From NCBI RefSeq assembly GCF_001975705.1, contig NZ_CP015093.1, forward strand, positions 868,001 to 932,000: a DNA stretch of 64,000 nucleotides, given 5' to 3'. The translations under genes and the position numbers were made by a program. Positions 42,867 through 54,128 of this stretch are shown here, one piece after another. Origin of the DNA: Salipiger abyssi. GTDB lineage: Bacteria > Pseudomonadota > Alphaproteobacteria > Rhodobacterales > Rhodobacteraceae. How positions within the stretch are numbered: the first letter of the stretch is position 1; the number at the start of each line of letters is the position of its first letter. Under the pieces are notes generated by a model that ran no database searches, was not told the DNA's origin, and saw nothing but the letters and a program-made list of their open reading frames with translations.

Positions 42867-44645
42867 ATGACCCAGGATCGCGCCGAAAGCGCGTTGCGTA
42901 TTCGTATCGAAGCCGCAAAGCAGGCCCACAACCATACGCATCCCCGACACAAGGCCAATGGCGACGAAGAGCGCTACTCTGCCGCCAATTACGCCATGAG
43001 CTTTACCAAGGGGCTCGATCACGACCCAAATCTCGGGGTGGTCGCCAAAAAGCACCATTTCGAAGCCTTCCGCGACGCGATCGACGAAGGCCGGATCGAG
43101 CGCTTTACCGCACGGGTTCCGGTGCCGCTCGCGCCGGAGGCTTGCAAGCGCCGGCAATGGGAAGCTCCCACGGCAGGCACCGCCTTCGATCTTCAGGGCC
43201 CCGATGCCCAGGCCGTGACCATGCCGCCGGCACCGGCGCTGTGCAGCGACGAGCTCGCCTTCGAGATGGCCGAGGTCTATGAACTGGCGCTGCTGCGCGA
43301 CGTGCCGCTGCTGAGTTTCGACCAGGATGGCGGACCCGGTTCGGCGGCGCTGAACGCGGCGATCTCACGGCTGAACGGGCTCGGCTATGCCCAGTCGGGC
43401 TTTCCGGGCCGGCCACGCAAGACCGACAGCGCCGGCGCCCTGACCCGGCAGACCGCGTTTCGCGGCTCCAGCCCCGGTGTCGAGACCGGCCCCTACCTGT
43501 CGCAATTCATGTGGATCGGCAATGACGACCCGGCCAGCATCCATTCGGTCGCCGACGGCTATGTCAGATACGGCGCCCAGTTCATCGACCAGCGCGTCTT
43601 TTACCCCGAAGACGGCAAAGACTACATGCAGCTCTGGGAGGACTGGCTGACCGTACAGCAAGGCGTCGATGTGAACGAATGCGGGCAATGCAGCGAGGGT
43701 CAGTCTTTTACCGGCCAGCAGCGCTTTATCTGCACGCCGCGCGATTTGGCCACCTATGTGCATTTCGACGCGCTCTATCAGGCCTATCTGAATGCCTGCG
43801 TGATCCTGCTGGGCATGAAGACACCGTTCGACGCGGGCATCGCCAAGCTCTCGGGCATGCGCGACATGTACGATCTGCATGCGCCGGGCACTCGGCTCAA
43901 CACCGGCGGTTTCGCGCTTTACGGCGGGCCGCATATCCTCACGCTGGTGACCGAGGTAGCGACCCGCGCGCTCAAGGCCGTGCGCTATCAGAAGTTCAAC
44001 ACCCATCTGCGGCTGCGTCCCGAGGCGCTGGCCGCGCGCATCGAAAAGGCGGAGGATCTGGACAAGGCCTTTCCGGTGCTCTGCGGCGCCTTCGGAAAGA
44101 CCAGCAAGCAGCTCGCCGACACCGTCAAGGCGGTGCGCGATTTCAACCAGGCGCGCGCCGGCGATGCGACGGCACTGCTGCCGATGGCCTTTGCCGAGGG
44201 CTCGCCCATGCACCCGTCTTACGGCGCGGGACATGCCACGGTCGCCGGCGCCTGCGTGACCATCCTCAAGGCGTTCTTCGACACCGGCACCGTGCTCGGG
44301 ATCAGCGATGAGGACGATTGCACCAGGGGCAAACCCGGCTTCTACCACAAGATCAGCGAGCCGCTCTATTTCATGCCGGTTGAAAAGGGTGAAAAGCTCG
44401 ACACCCGCAGGCCGGAATGCCCGCTGACGCTGGAGGGTGAGCTGAACAAGCTGGCGGCAAATATCTCGATCGGGCGCAACATGGCCGGGGTGCACTATTT
44501 CTCGGATTACTACGACAGCCTGAGGATGGGCGAACAGGTCGCCATCGGCATGCTCGAGGAACAGGCCCTGTGCTATCCGACCGACAAGGCGGTGTTCTCG
44601 CTGCCCACCTTCGACGGCGATCTGATCCGGATCGGCGCAAGATAG
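42867..44645 (+). CDS. Vanadium-dependent haloperoxidase
   Basis: A 592-residue enzyme that would use vanadate and hydrogen peroxide to oxidise halide to hypohalous acid. The vanadate pocket is recognisable with correct spacing: Lys376 and Arg384 (KFNTHLRLR), His449, Gly455 and His456 (MHPSYGAGHATVAGA), Arg537 and His543 (IGRNMAGVHYFSDYY). These correspond to K341, R349, H411, G417, H418, R480 and H486 of the Ascophyllum bromoperoxidase. The serine of the usual S-G-H is Ala454. No Sec or Tat signal is seen. The gene is monocistronic with an AAAGGAA ribosome site. The 273 bases upstream hold TTGACA at 42779 without a clear -10. Confidence 0.93.
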   Translation: MTQDRAESALRIRIEAAKQAHNHTHPRHKANGDEERYSAANYAMSFTKGLDHDPNLGVVAKKHHFEAFRDAIDEGRIERFTARVPVPLAPEACKRRQWEAPTAGTAFDLQGPDAQAVTMPPAPALCSDELAFEMAEVYELALLRDVPLLSFDQDGGPGSAALNAAISRLNGLGYAQSGFPGRPRKTDSAGALTRQTAFRGSSPGVETGPYLSQFMWIGNDDPASIHSVADGYVRYGAQFIDQRVFYPEDGKDYMQLWEDWLTVQQGVDVNECGQCSEGQSFTGQQRFICTPRDLATYVHFDALYQAYLNACVILLGMKTPFDAGIAKLSGMRDMYDLHAPGTRLNTGGFALYGGPHILTLVTEVATRALKAVRYQKFNTHLRLRPEALAARIEKAEDLDKAFPVLCGAFGKTSKQLADTVKAVRDFNQARAGDATALLPMAFAEGSPMHPSYGAGHATVAGACVTILKAFFDTGTVLGISDEDDCTRGKPGFYHKISEPLYFMPVEKGEKLDTRRPECPLTLEGELNKLAANISIGRNMAGVHYFSDYYDSLRMGEQVAIGMLEEQALCYPTDKAVFSLPTFDGDLIRIGAR

Positions 44646-44652
44646 ACCGACC

Positions 44653-44680
44653 GCCGCGGCGCATGGGGTGTGCCGCGGCC
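44653..44680 (+). terminator. Possible terminator of the haloperoxidase gene
   Basis: CCGCGGC and GCCGCGG pair across an 11-base loop, just after the stop, followed by CCTTTGCC. The U-run is weak. The remaining bases to 44847 show no gene. Confidence 0.4.
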
Positions 44681-44847
44681 TTTGCCGGGTCCGCGGGCGA
44701 CCGGCGAGCGGCAAGGCCCGTTAGCGGCACCGTTGCCCGCCGAGATCGCCTCCTCCGGCGGAAACGGACCATGCAATTGGTCCGGAAAGCCATAGGCACC
44801 AAGGATCCTGCGCGTATGCACCGTCTCGCCCCTGACGAAACGAAAAT

Positions 44848-44874
44848 GCCCCGCCTGCACAGGGCAGACGGGGC
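44848..44874 (-). terminator. Terminator of ccrM
   Basis: On the minus strand GCCCCGTCTGC pairs with GCAGGCGGGGC around a short loop and is followed by ATTTTCGTTTCG. A second hairpin (GTGCCTGTT/AACAGGCAC, 44881-44902) lies between it and the ccrM stop. Confidence 0.75.
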
Positions 44875-44933
44875 CAGTTTGTGCCTGTTATAAAACAGGC
44901 ACCGGCGGTGTCGTTAACATCGGGATCCCAGGA

Positions 44934-46136
<1,203 letters not shown>

Positions 46137-46138
<2 letters not shown>

Positions 46139-46766
46139 AGTGACTTGCGGATTTCTCTTGCCACAAGATATTGTGTACAGGCTTGAAGGATCGCCTATGG
46201 TGAGGGGTTACACCGAGATTTCGAAGCGCCTCTCTGTGGCTTTTCGATCCGTAGCCTGCATTGGTCTCCCAGCCGTATCCGGGATGGTGTTGCGCCAAAT
46301 CCCGCATGTGTCTGTCGCGCCACGTTTTGGCGACGATAGAGGCCGCCGCGATGCTCACCGAGCGGCCATCGCCGCCGATCAGCGGGGTGGCGGGACAGGT
46401 GAGCTGCGGCGGCAAAAAGCGCCCGTCGACCAGCACATGGCCGGGCGGGCGTGGCAGGTCTGTGAGCGCCCGGTGCATGGCGAGCAGGCTGGCCTGGAGG
46501 ATGTTGATCTCGTCGATCTCCTCGACGCTGGCCCAGCCGAGACCCACCTCGGCGCATTCCCAGAGCCAGCCCGCCAGCCGCGCCCGGCGCTTGGCCGAGA
46601 GCTTCTTGGAATCGTTCAGCCCCGGCGGGATGCACTCCGGGTCCAGCACCACGGCCGCCGCCACCACGGGGCCGGCCAGCGGGCCGCGCCCGACCTCGTC
46701 GACCCCGGCGACCAGTCGGCCATGCTGCCAGTGCTCTGTCTCATGCATTGTGTCCGGCCCGTCCAT
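46137..46766 (-). CDS. rnhB: Ribonuclease HII
   Basis: Cuts RNA in RNA-DNA hybrids and starts removal of misincorporated ribonucleotides. It has 209 residues. The catalytic Asp-Glu pair is in [16 protein letters not shown], the third acidic residue in [10 protein letters not shown], and [13 protein letters not shown] is the conserved block. It begins at MDGPDT (46766), or six codons later at MHETEH. Upstream of ccrM, as in many alphaproteobacteria. Confidence 0.97.
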
Positions 46767-46857
46767 GTCGTCTTTGAAAGCGCAAAGCCTTCATGCCTGC
46801 AAGCACCCGGCCCGCCGCCACAACGAATTTGTTGTCTCAAGCCGGCAAACGGCAGGC

Positions 46858-46891
46858 GCCGCAAGATTTTTCGTACGAAAAATCTTGCGGC
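46858..46891. repeat. Perfect 34-base palindrome
   Basis: GCCGCAAGATTTTTCGT and its exact mirror. The core TTTTCGTACGAAAA is shared with the palindrome at 10094-10122. It lies between the rnhB start and the groEL terminator, in neither transcript's coding part. Confidence 0.8.
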
Positions 46892-46918
46892 CGGGCGGGG
46901 AAACGCCGGCGAAAAAGA

Positions 46919-46940
46919 CAAAGGCGCCCGAAGGCGCCTT
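46919..46940 (-). terminator. Terminator of groESL
   Basis: AAGGCGCC and GGCGCCTT pair around a TTCG tetraloop (46921-46940); on the minus strand TGTCTTTTTCG follows. It begins 48 bases after the groEL stop. Confidence 0.8.
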
Positions 46941-46987
46941 TGCTTTATCAGCTGTGACAGCATCACATGTCGCGGTGCGACAGGTGA

Positions 46988-48652
<1,665 letters not shown>

Positions 48653-48679
48653 TTACGGTTGAGGACGTCGGAGCGGCGC

Positions 48680-48973
48680 TTACGCGGCCTCGGTCACGCC
48701 GAGGATGTCCGATTCCTTCATGATGAGCAGCTCTTCGCCGTCGATGCTGACTTCGGTGCCCGACCACTTGCCGAACAGAACCTTGTCGCCTTCCTTGACG
48801 GCCATCGCGATCAGCTCACCGCTGTCCTTGCGCGCGCCTTCGCCACATGCGACCACGAGGCCCTCGGCGGGCTTTTCCTTGGCGCTGTCGGGGATGATCA
48901 GACCGCCTTTGGTCTTTTCGTCGCTTTCCACGCGGCGAACCAGCACGCGGTCATGAAGCGGTTTGAATGCCAT
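48680..48973 (-). CDS. groES: Co-chaperonin GroES
   Basis: 10-kDa lid of the chaperonin, 97 residues. [20 protein letters not shown] is the classical start, with the mobile loop [16 protein letters not shown] and the C-terminal [14 protein letters not shown]. First gene of groESL. Transcription is expected from the sigma-70 promoter with CIRCE upstream. Strong heat-shock control by HrcA is inferred; hrcA itself is not in the window, while rpoH is. Confidence 0.99.
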   Translation of the reverse strand: MAFKPLHDRVLVRRVESDEKTKGGLIIPDSAKEKPAEGLVVACGEGARKDSGELIAMAVKEGDKVLFGKWSGTEVSIDGEELLIMKESDILGVTEAA

Positions 48974-49024
48974 CTTCGAGTCTCCTAGCTCAAAGGTTGT
49001 CCTTTATGGCCCCCTGCGGGACCA

Positions 49025-49051
49025 TTAGCACTCATGCGGAGCGAGTGCTAA
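49025..49051 (-). promoter_or_regulatory. CIRCE element (HrcA operator)
   Basis: Perfect inverted repeat TTAGCACTC-N9-GAGTGCTAA at 49025-49051, the consensus operator of the heat-shock repressor HrcA. It starts about 50 bases before the groES ATG and directly after the predicted transcription start. Confidence 0.98.
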
Positions 49052-49058
49052 CGGCGCA

Positions 49059-49087
49059 TAGCTAGGCAGCGTCGCGAGTCGTGTCAA
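49059..49087 (-). promoter_or_regulatory. Promoter of groESL
   Basis: Minus-strand -35 TTGACA (49082-49087), 17-base spacer, -10 TAGCTA (49059-49064), with CIRCE immediately downstream. HrcA on CIRCE would block it at normal temperature. Confidence 0.8.
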
Positions 49088-49244
49088 CCGGACAGATCAC
49101 GAAAAAATGCGCCGCAGGAGAGGCGCCTGACCTGCCGGTCAGGAGCGCTGGCCCGCGCATTGCGGGGCGGGCATGGTAACTTGCCCTTATCCATGCTTTG
49201 CTGTGCGCCATCCGCGCGCCGCGCCCCAGACCGAGATCTCTTCG

Positions 49245-50225
49245 ATGCCCGTCCATCCCACCACACCGGTCCCGGTGTCTCACCGCCATGGCAGATCCGC
49301 GCCCGACAACCTCCGGGGCATCGTGTTGATAACAATCGGATTTGTCTGCTTCGGCGCCACCGATGCGCTGGCCAAGCTGCTCACCTCCGATCTGCCCTCG
49401 CTGGAGGTCGCCTGGTTCCGGCAGATCGGCCTCTTCACCGGCGTTATGGTCATGCTGGGGATGCGCGGGCCGCGCCTGCTGAAGACAAACCACCGCACGA
49501 TACAGATCCTGCGCGGCGTGCTGGCCGCCACCTCGGCGACACTGTTCATCCTGGCGCTGCGCTATGTGCCCTTGGCCGATGCCACGGCGGTGACCTTCAT
49601 CGCGCCCTTCATCGTCACCGCCATCGGCGGGCTGCTGCTGCGCGAACCGGTGGGCATGCGGCGCTGGATCGCGGTTCTGGTGGGCTTTGTCGGCATGCTC
49701 ATCGTCATCCGCCCGGGCATGGGCGTGCTGCACCCGGCGATCTTCATCACCATCGGCGCCGCCACCGCCTTTGCCACGCGACAGGTGCTGTCGCGCATGC
49801 TCAGCGGCGATGACAGCATCGCGACGACGGTGGCCTATACCTCGATCACCTCCACCGCGCTGCTGACCATCCCGCTCCTCTTCCTCTGGGAGACCCCCTC
49901 GGCACTCTGGGTCTGGCTCGTGGCGCTGGCGATGACGGCCTGCGCCGGCCTCGGCGAGATCTTCATCATCCGCGCGCTCGACATCGCCCAGGCGGTCGTG
50001 GTCGCGCCGTTGCAATATTCCATGATCCTCTGGAGCACGCTCTACGGCTTCCTGCTCTTCTCCGACCTGCCCGATGGCTGGACGCTCCTCGGCTGCACCA
50101 TCATCGTGGCCTCCGGGCTCTATACGCTGAACCGCGAACGGCTGGTGGCCAAGCGGCAAAAGGACCGCGCCCGCGCCGAGGCCGCCAACGCGGCAGAGGC
50201 GGCGGCGCGCACCGAGGAAATCTGA
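49245..50225 (+). CDS. DMT-family (EamA) transporter
   Basis: A 326-residue inner-membrane protein with ten predicted helices in two EamA halves (first half GIVLITIGFVCFGATDALAK onward, second from FATRQVLSRML onward). Drug/metabolite transporters usually export metabolites or import nucleotide sugars; the substrate cannot be told. The C terminus is a long charged, alanine-rich cytosolic tail (residues about 295-326). The start MPVHPTTPVPVSHRHG at 49245 gives the N-terminal cytosolic segment. It ends one base before the convergent DUF2161 gene. Confidence 0.88.
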   Translation: MPVHPTTPVPVSHRHGRSAPDNLRGIVLITIGFVCFGATDALAKLLTSDLPSLEVAWFRQIGLFTGVMVMLGMRGPRLLKTNHRTIQILRGVLAATSATLFILALRYVPLADATAVTFIAPFIVTAIGGLLLREPVGMRRWIAVLVGFVGMLIVIRPGMGVLHPAIFITIGAATAFATRQVLSRMLSGDDSIATTVAYTSITSTALLTIPLLFLWETPSALWVWLVALAMTACAGLGEIFIIRALDIAQAVVVAPLQYSMILWSTLYGFLLFSDLPDGWTLLGCTIIVASGLYTLNRERLVAKRQKDRARAEAANAAEAAARTEEI

Positions 50226-50226
50226 G

Positions 50227-50886
50227 CTACCAGCTATAGGCCCAGTGTTTCAGCCCGGCGCGCCCGGTCCCGGTCAGCTCATAGACCCCGGTGCCGATAC
50301 GCGCGAACCAGCCATAGTGATTGTCGCGCATGATCCGCGTGGCCACGGCCACACCGGTCGCTTCGGCCACGTCGCGGCCCCGGCAGGCGCCGTGTTCGGC
50401 CAGATACGCGGCGCAGCGCAGCGCATCCTGCCGGTAGCCGGTAACGATGCCGTGCCGGGTGGCGCCGCCGGCATTCGGATCGCCCTCGATGCGCTGGAAC
50501 TCGCGCAAGAGCCGCGCCCGCTTGGCCTTGTTGCGGCGCGGCGCATAGGGCCCCGGATCGCAGAGCACCTCGGCGCGCGCGCCCTTCACCACGATAAAGC
50601 CCAGCCCCAGCCGCCGGCAGAGCGAAAGATTGTCCTTCAGCGCCCGCCGCGCGGTGCGGCCCGAGGGTTTCGGTACGGCGATATAGACCGCGTCGCTCAC
50701 CGCCAGCCGCGCCACCGCCTGATGGAACAGCGCCAGCGACAGCCGCAGCTTCAGCTCGACGATCACCGGCTCCTCGTCGCCGCGCAGCGCCACGAGATCG
50801 GCCGCGCCGACCTCGCCCTTGACCTCGTATCCCTGCCCCTCAAGCAGCGCCTTGACCGGCGCGTAGAGCTCGCTTTCCCGTTCCAT
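50227..50886 (-). CDS. DUF2161 family PD-(D/E)XK-like protein
   Basis: A 219-residue cytosolic protein. The N-terminal half looks like a restriction-nuclease fold: Asp in GAADLVALRG and Glu-x-Lys in PVIVELKLRLSLAL, the usual catalytic D...ExK spacing. The C-terminal part has a winged-helix look (GRDVAEATGVAVATRIMRDNHYGW). A nuclease role is inference from the motif; the family is uncharacterised. The start MERESELYAPVK at 50886 gives a compact protein; the frame is open further upstream. Confidence 0.75.
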   Translation of the reverse strand: MERESELYAPVKALLEGQGYEVKGEVGAADLVALRGDEEPVIVELKLRLSLALFHQAVARLAVSDAVYIAVPKPSGRTARRALKDNLSLCRRLGLGFIVVKGARAEVLCDPGPYAPRRNKAKRARLLREFQRIEGDPNAGGATRHGIVTGYRQDALRCAAYLAEHGACRGRDVAEATGVAVATRIMRDNHYGWFARIGTGVYELTGTGRAGLKHWAYSW

Positions 50887-50969
50887 GCCCGGAGCTTGGC
50901 CGGAGCGGTTGCCGCTGTCCATCCCTTGCCCTAGCCTGCGCGACGACACGCCCCCCGAAAGGTCTGCCC

Positions 50970-51962
50970 ATGCGCCGCACCCCGCTTGCCATCTGCCTCT
51001 GGCTCGCCCTCGCCCCCGCCGCCATCGCGCAATGTCAGGGCGAGGATCTGCGCGAGACGATGAGCGCCGGGGAGCGCGCCCGGCTCGACGCGCGGGTCGC
51101 CGCCATGCCCTATGCCACCGGCAACCGCTGGCGGGCCGAGCGCAATGGCGAGGTGATCCATCTCGTCGGCACCATGCATCTCAGCGACCCGCGGCTCGAC
51201 GCGCCGCTCGAGCGGCTGCGCCCGGTGATCGACGGCGCCGGCGCTGTGCTGCTGGAGATGCCCCAGGAAGAGCAGGCCGAGCTCATGCAATCGCTCTCCA
51301 GCCGCCCGGAACTGCTCCTGCTGACCGAGAACACGCTGCCCGAGCTGATGGAGGAATCCGACTGGCAGGCGCTTTCCGCTGCCGCCCGGGATCAGGGCAT
51401 CCCGCCCTTCATGGCGGCCAAGTTCCGCCCCTGGTATCTGTCGATGATGCTCTCCCTGCCCGCCTGCGCGAAATCGGCGATGGAGGCGCGCGACGGGCTC
51501 GACATGCGCATCGAGGCGATGGCCGAGGCCGCCGGCGTGCCGACGCTGGCGCTCGAACCCTTCGACACGACCTTCAACATCTTCAACGCCGAGCCGCTGG
51601 ACGAGCAGATCGAGATGATGACCGTCTCGCTGGCCACGCAGGACAGCGGCGAAGACGGGTTCGCCACCACCATCGCCGCCTATTTCGACGAGGCGGTGGG
51701 CGAGATGTGGGCATTCTCCGAGATCCTCGTCGCGCGCAGCGGGCTGCTGCCGCCGGACGAGGCGGAGGCGCTGGTCGAAGAGTCCGGCGCGGCGGTGCTC
51801 GACCAGCGCAACCGCGCCTGGATCCCGGTGATCCTGCACGCGGCAGAGACCTACGACGCCCCGATCGTCGCCGCCTTTGGCGCGGCGCATCTGCCCGGCG
51901 AAGAGGGGGTTTTGCACATGCTCGAAGAGGCCGGGTTCAGCGTGACGCGCGAGCCGTTCTGA
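50970..51962 (+). CDS. TraB/GumN family exported protein
   Basis: A 330-residue protein with a signal peptide (MRRTPLAICLWLALAPAAIA). It has the two family boxes: LVGTMHLSDPRLD near residue 70 and VAAFGAAHLPGEEGV near the C terminus, whose Gly-His residues form the proposed metal site. TraB/GumN proteins belong to the EreA/ChaN/Tiki-like superfamily, some of which are proteases. Cysteines at CQGED and PACAKS may pair in the periplasm. Substrate is unknown. A related ChaN-type gene lies 5 kb downstream. Confidence 0.85.
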   Translation: MRRTPLAICLWLALAPAAIAQCQGEDLRETMSAGERARLDARVAAMPYATGNRWRAERNGEVIHLVGTMHLSDPRLDAPLERLRPVIDGAGAVLLEMPQEEQAELMQSLSSRPELLLLTENTLPELMEESDWQALSAAARDQGIPPFMAAKFRPWYLSMMLSLPACAKSAMEARDGLDMRIEAMAEAAGVPTLALEPFDTTFNIFNAEPLDEQIEMMTVSLATQDSGEDGFATTIAAYFDEAVGEMWAFSEILVARSGLLPPDEAEALVEESGAAVLDQRNRAWIPVILHAAETYDAPIVAAFGAAHLPGEEGVLHMLEEAGFSVTREPF

Positions 51963-51977
51963 GGCGGGGTTTGCGCG

Positions 51978-52000
51978 GTGGTGGGTTTGCAACCCACCAC
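51978..52000. repeat. Short intergenic palindrome (GTGGGT type)
   Basis: GTGGTGGGTT, TGC, AACCCACCAC, a near-perfect hairpin between two convergent genes, with CCAGACCTACGCC behind it. Part of the family seen at 27573, 59725 and 59783. Confidence 0.6.
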
Positions 52001-52007
52001 TCCAGAC

Positions 52008-54029
52008 CTACGCCACGAGCCCGCGCCCCTTGAGCAGCGCCTCGACCCCCGGCATCCGGCCCCGGAACGCGGTATAAAGCTCCTCGGCCTCGCGCGAGCC
52101 GCCTTTCGACAGGATGAACTCCTCGAGCTTATGCGCGGTCTCGGGATCGAAGGCCCCGCCCGCCTCCTCGAAGGCGGCGAAGGCATCGGCATCCATCACC
52201 TCGGACCACATGTAGCTGTAATAGCCGCTGGAATAGCCGTCGCCGGCAAAGACATGGGCGAAATGCGGCGTCGCGTGGCGCATGGTGATCGCCTGCGGCA
52301 TGCCGATCCCCTGCAAGACCTCCGCCTGCTTCGCCATCGGATCGGCGGGCGCTGCGCCGGAATGGAACTCCAGATCCACCAGCGCCGAGGCCACATATTC
52401 CACCGTCTGGAACCCCATGTCGAAGGTCGCCGCCGCCAGCACCTTGTCGAGCAGCGCTTTCGGCATCGCCGCGCCGGTCTCCGCATGGGTGGCGAATTCC
52501 TCCAGCACCTCGGGCACTTCCAGCCAGTGCTCGTAAAGCTGGCTCGGCAGCTCCACGAAATCGCGCGCCACCGAGGTGCCCGAGACCGAGCCGAACTCCA
52601 CATCAGACAGCATCTGGTGCAGCGCGTGACCGAACTCGTGGAACAGCGTGCGCGCATCGTCATAAGAGAGCAGCGCCGGCTTGCCCTGCGACGGTTTCGA
52701 GAAATTGCAGACATTGATCACGACGGGCGTCTCGACGCGGGGCCGCTTGGCCTGGCTGCGCATCGCCGAACACCAGGCGCCGGAACGCTTGGAGGCGCGG
52801 GCGAAGTAATCGCCGATGAACACCGCCAGATGTTCGCCGTTCCGCTTGACCTCCCAGGCGCGGCAATCGGGATGATAAAGCGGCACGTCGAGCGGCGCGA
52901 AGTCCAGCCCGAACAGCCGGTTGGCGCAGGTAAAGGCCGCCTCGATCATCCTGTCGAGCTGGAGATAGGGCTTCAGCTCGGATTCATCGAGATCGTAGCT
53001 CGCGCGCCGCCGCTTCTCGGCGTAATAGCGCCAGTCCCAGGGTTGCAGCGCGTCGTTCACGCCGTCGTCGCGCAGCATCTCTTCCATCTCGGCCTGATCG
53101 CGCAGCGCCTGCGCCTTTGCCGGCTGCCAGACCTGCATGAGCAGCTCGCGCACCCGCTCGGGCGTGCCGGCCATCTCGGTCTCCAGCTTGAAATGTGCGA
53201 AATCCGGATAGCCCAGCAGCTTTGCCCGCTCCTCGCGCAGCGCCAGCACCTCGGCGGCAATCTCGCGATTGTCGGTCTCGCCGCCATTCTCGCCCCGCGC
53301 CGCCCAGGCGCGGAAGGCCTTTTCGCGCAGATCGCGGCGCGGCGAGAATTGCAGGAAGGGCACGATCAGCGAGCGCGACAGCGTCACCACCGGCCCGTCC
53401 TGCTCCAGTGCCTCTCCGGCGGCGCGCGCCGCGTCCACGACAAAGCCCGGCAGCCCCTCAAGATCCGCCTCGGCAAGCGGCATGAACCAGTCCGCCTCGT
53501 CCTTCAGCAGGTTCTGGGTAAAGGAGGTGCCCAGCACCGCCAGCCGCGACTTGACCGCTTTCATGCGCTCGGCCTCGGCGCCCTCCAGCGCGGCGCCGGC
53601 GCGTACGAAACCGCGATGGGTCAGGTACAACACCCGCGCCTCTTCCTCGCTCAGCCCCAGCCTATCGCGCCGCGCCCAGAGATCGGCGATGCGCGCAAAG
53701 AGCGTCTCATTGGCATAGATCGCCGAGCTGTGCGCTGCGAGCTTCGGCGAGAAGTCCCGTTGCAGCGCCTGGCGCTCCGGGTTGCTGTCGGCCCCGGCCA
53801 CCGAGAAGAACACCGACAGCACCTTGTCCAGCGCCTCGCCCGCGCCCTCCATCGCCTCGATGGTGTTGGCAAAGCTCGGCGGCTCGGGATTGTTCGCGAT
53901 GGCGTCGATTTCCCTGAGATGCGCGCTCAGCGCCTCCTCGAAGGCGGGCGCGAAATCATCGTCGGAAATGCGGTCGAAGGGCGCGATGTGGAACGGCGTG
54001 TCCCAGTCGGCGAGCAGCGGGTTGGTCAT
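52008..54029 (-). CDS. M3 family metallopeptidase (Dcp/oligopeptidase A type)
   Basis: Zinc oligopeptidase of 673 residues, with no signal peptide, so cytosolic. The zinc site is HEFGHALHQ in DARTLFHEFGHALHQML, with the third ligand Glu about 25 residues on in the VELPSQLYEHW region. The helical N-terminal lid domain covers about 1-230. The C-terminal GYSSGYYSYMWSEVMDADAF is the family signature that shapes the S1' site. It degrades short peptides released by other proteases. The start MTNPLLADWDTPFHIAPF at 54029 was chosen; the frame is open 26 codons further. Confidence 0.94.
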   Translation of the reverse strand: MTNPLLADWDTPFHIAPFDRISDDDFAPAFEEALSAHLREIDAIANNPEPPSFANTIEAMEGAGEALDKVLSVFFSVAGADSNPERQALQRDFSPKLAAHSSAIYANETLFARIADLWARRDRLGLSEEEARVLYLTHRGFVRAGAALEGAEAERMKAVKSRLAVLGTSFTQNLLKDEADWFMPLAEADLEGLPGFVVDAARAAGEALEQDGPVVTLSRSLIVPFLQFSPRRDLREKAFRAWAARGENGGETDNREIAAEVLALREERAKLLGYPDFAHFKLETEMAGTPERVRELLMQVWQPAKAQALRDQAEMEEMLRDDGVNDALQPWDWRYYAEKRRRASYDLDESELKPYLQLDRMIEAAFTCANRLFGLDFAPLDVPLYHPDCRAWEVKRNGEHLAVFIGDYFARASKRSGAWCSAMRSQAKRPRVETPVVINVCNFSKPSQGKPALLSYDDARTLFHEFGHALHQMLSDVEFGSVSGTSVARDFVELPSQLYEHWLEVPEVLEEFATHAETGAAMPKALLDKVLAAATFDMGFQTVEYVASALVDLEFHSGAAPADPMAKQAEVLQGIGMPQAITMRHATPHFAHVFAGDGYSSGYYSYMWSEVMDADAFAAFEEAGGAFDPETAHKLEEFILSKGGSREAEELYTAFRGRMPGVEALLKGRGLVA

Positions 54030-54091
54030 TGGCAAGGCTCCTTTTCCACAGAAGCTATGCAAGGCCCCGGGCCGCTGCAATGGCGATGCGG

Positions 54092-54128
54092 CGAGGAACG
54101 CCCGCAAGGGCTTGACGAGCGCGCCGCC
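54092..54128. repeat. Dispersed repeat after the MoeB-like gene, copy 2
   Basis: On the minus strand, immediately after the stop of the E1-like gene: GGCGGCGCGCTCGTCAAG then CCCTTGCGGGCGTTCCTC. It differs from the copy at 36117-36152 at a few bases only, and the position relative to the stop codon is the same. Confidence 0.6.
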
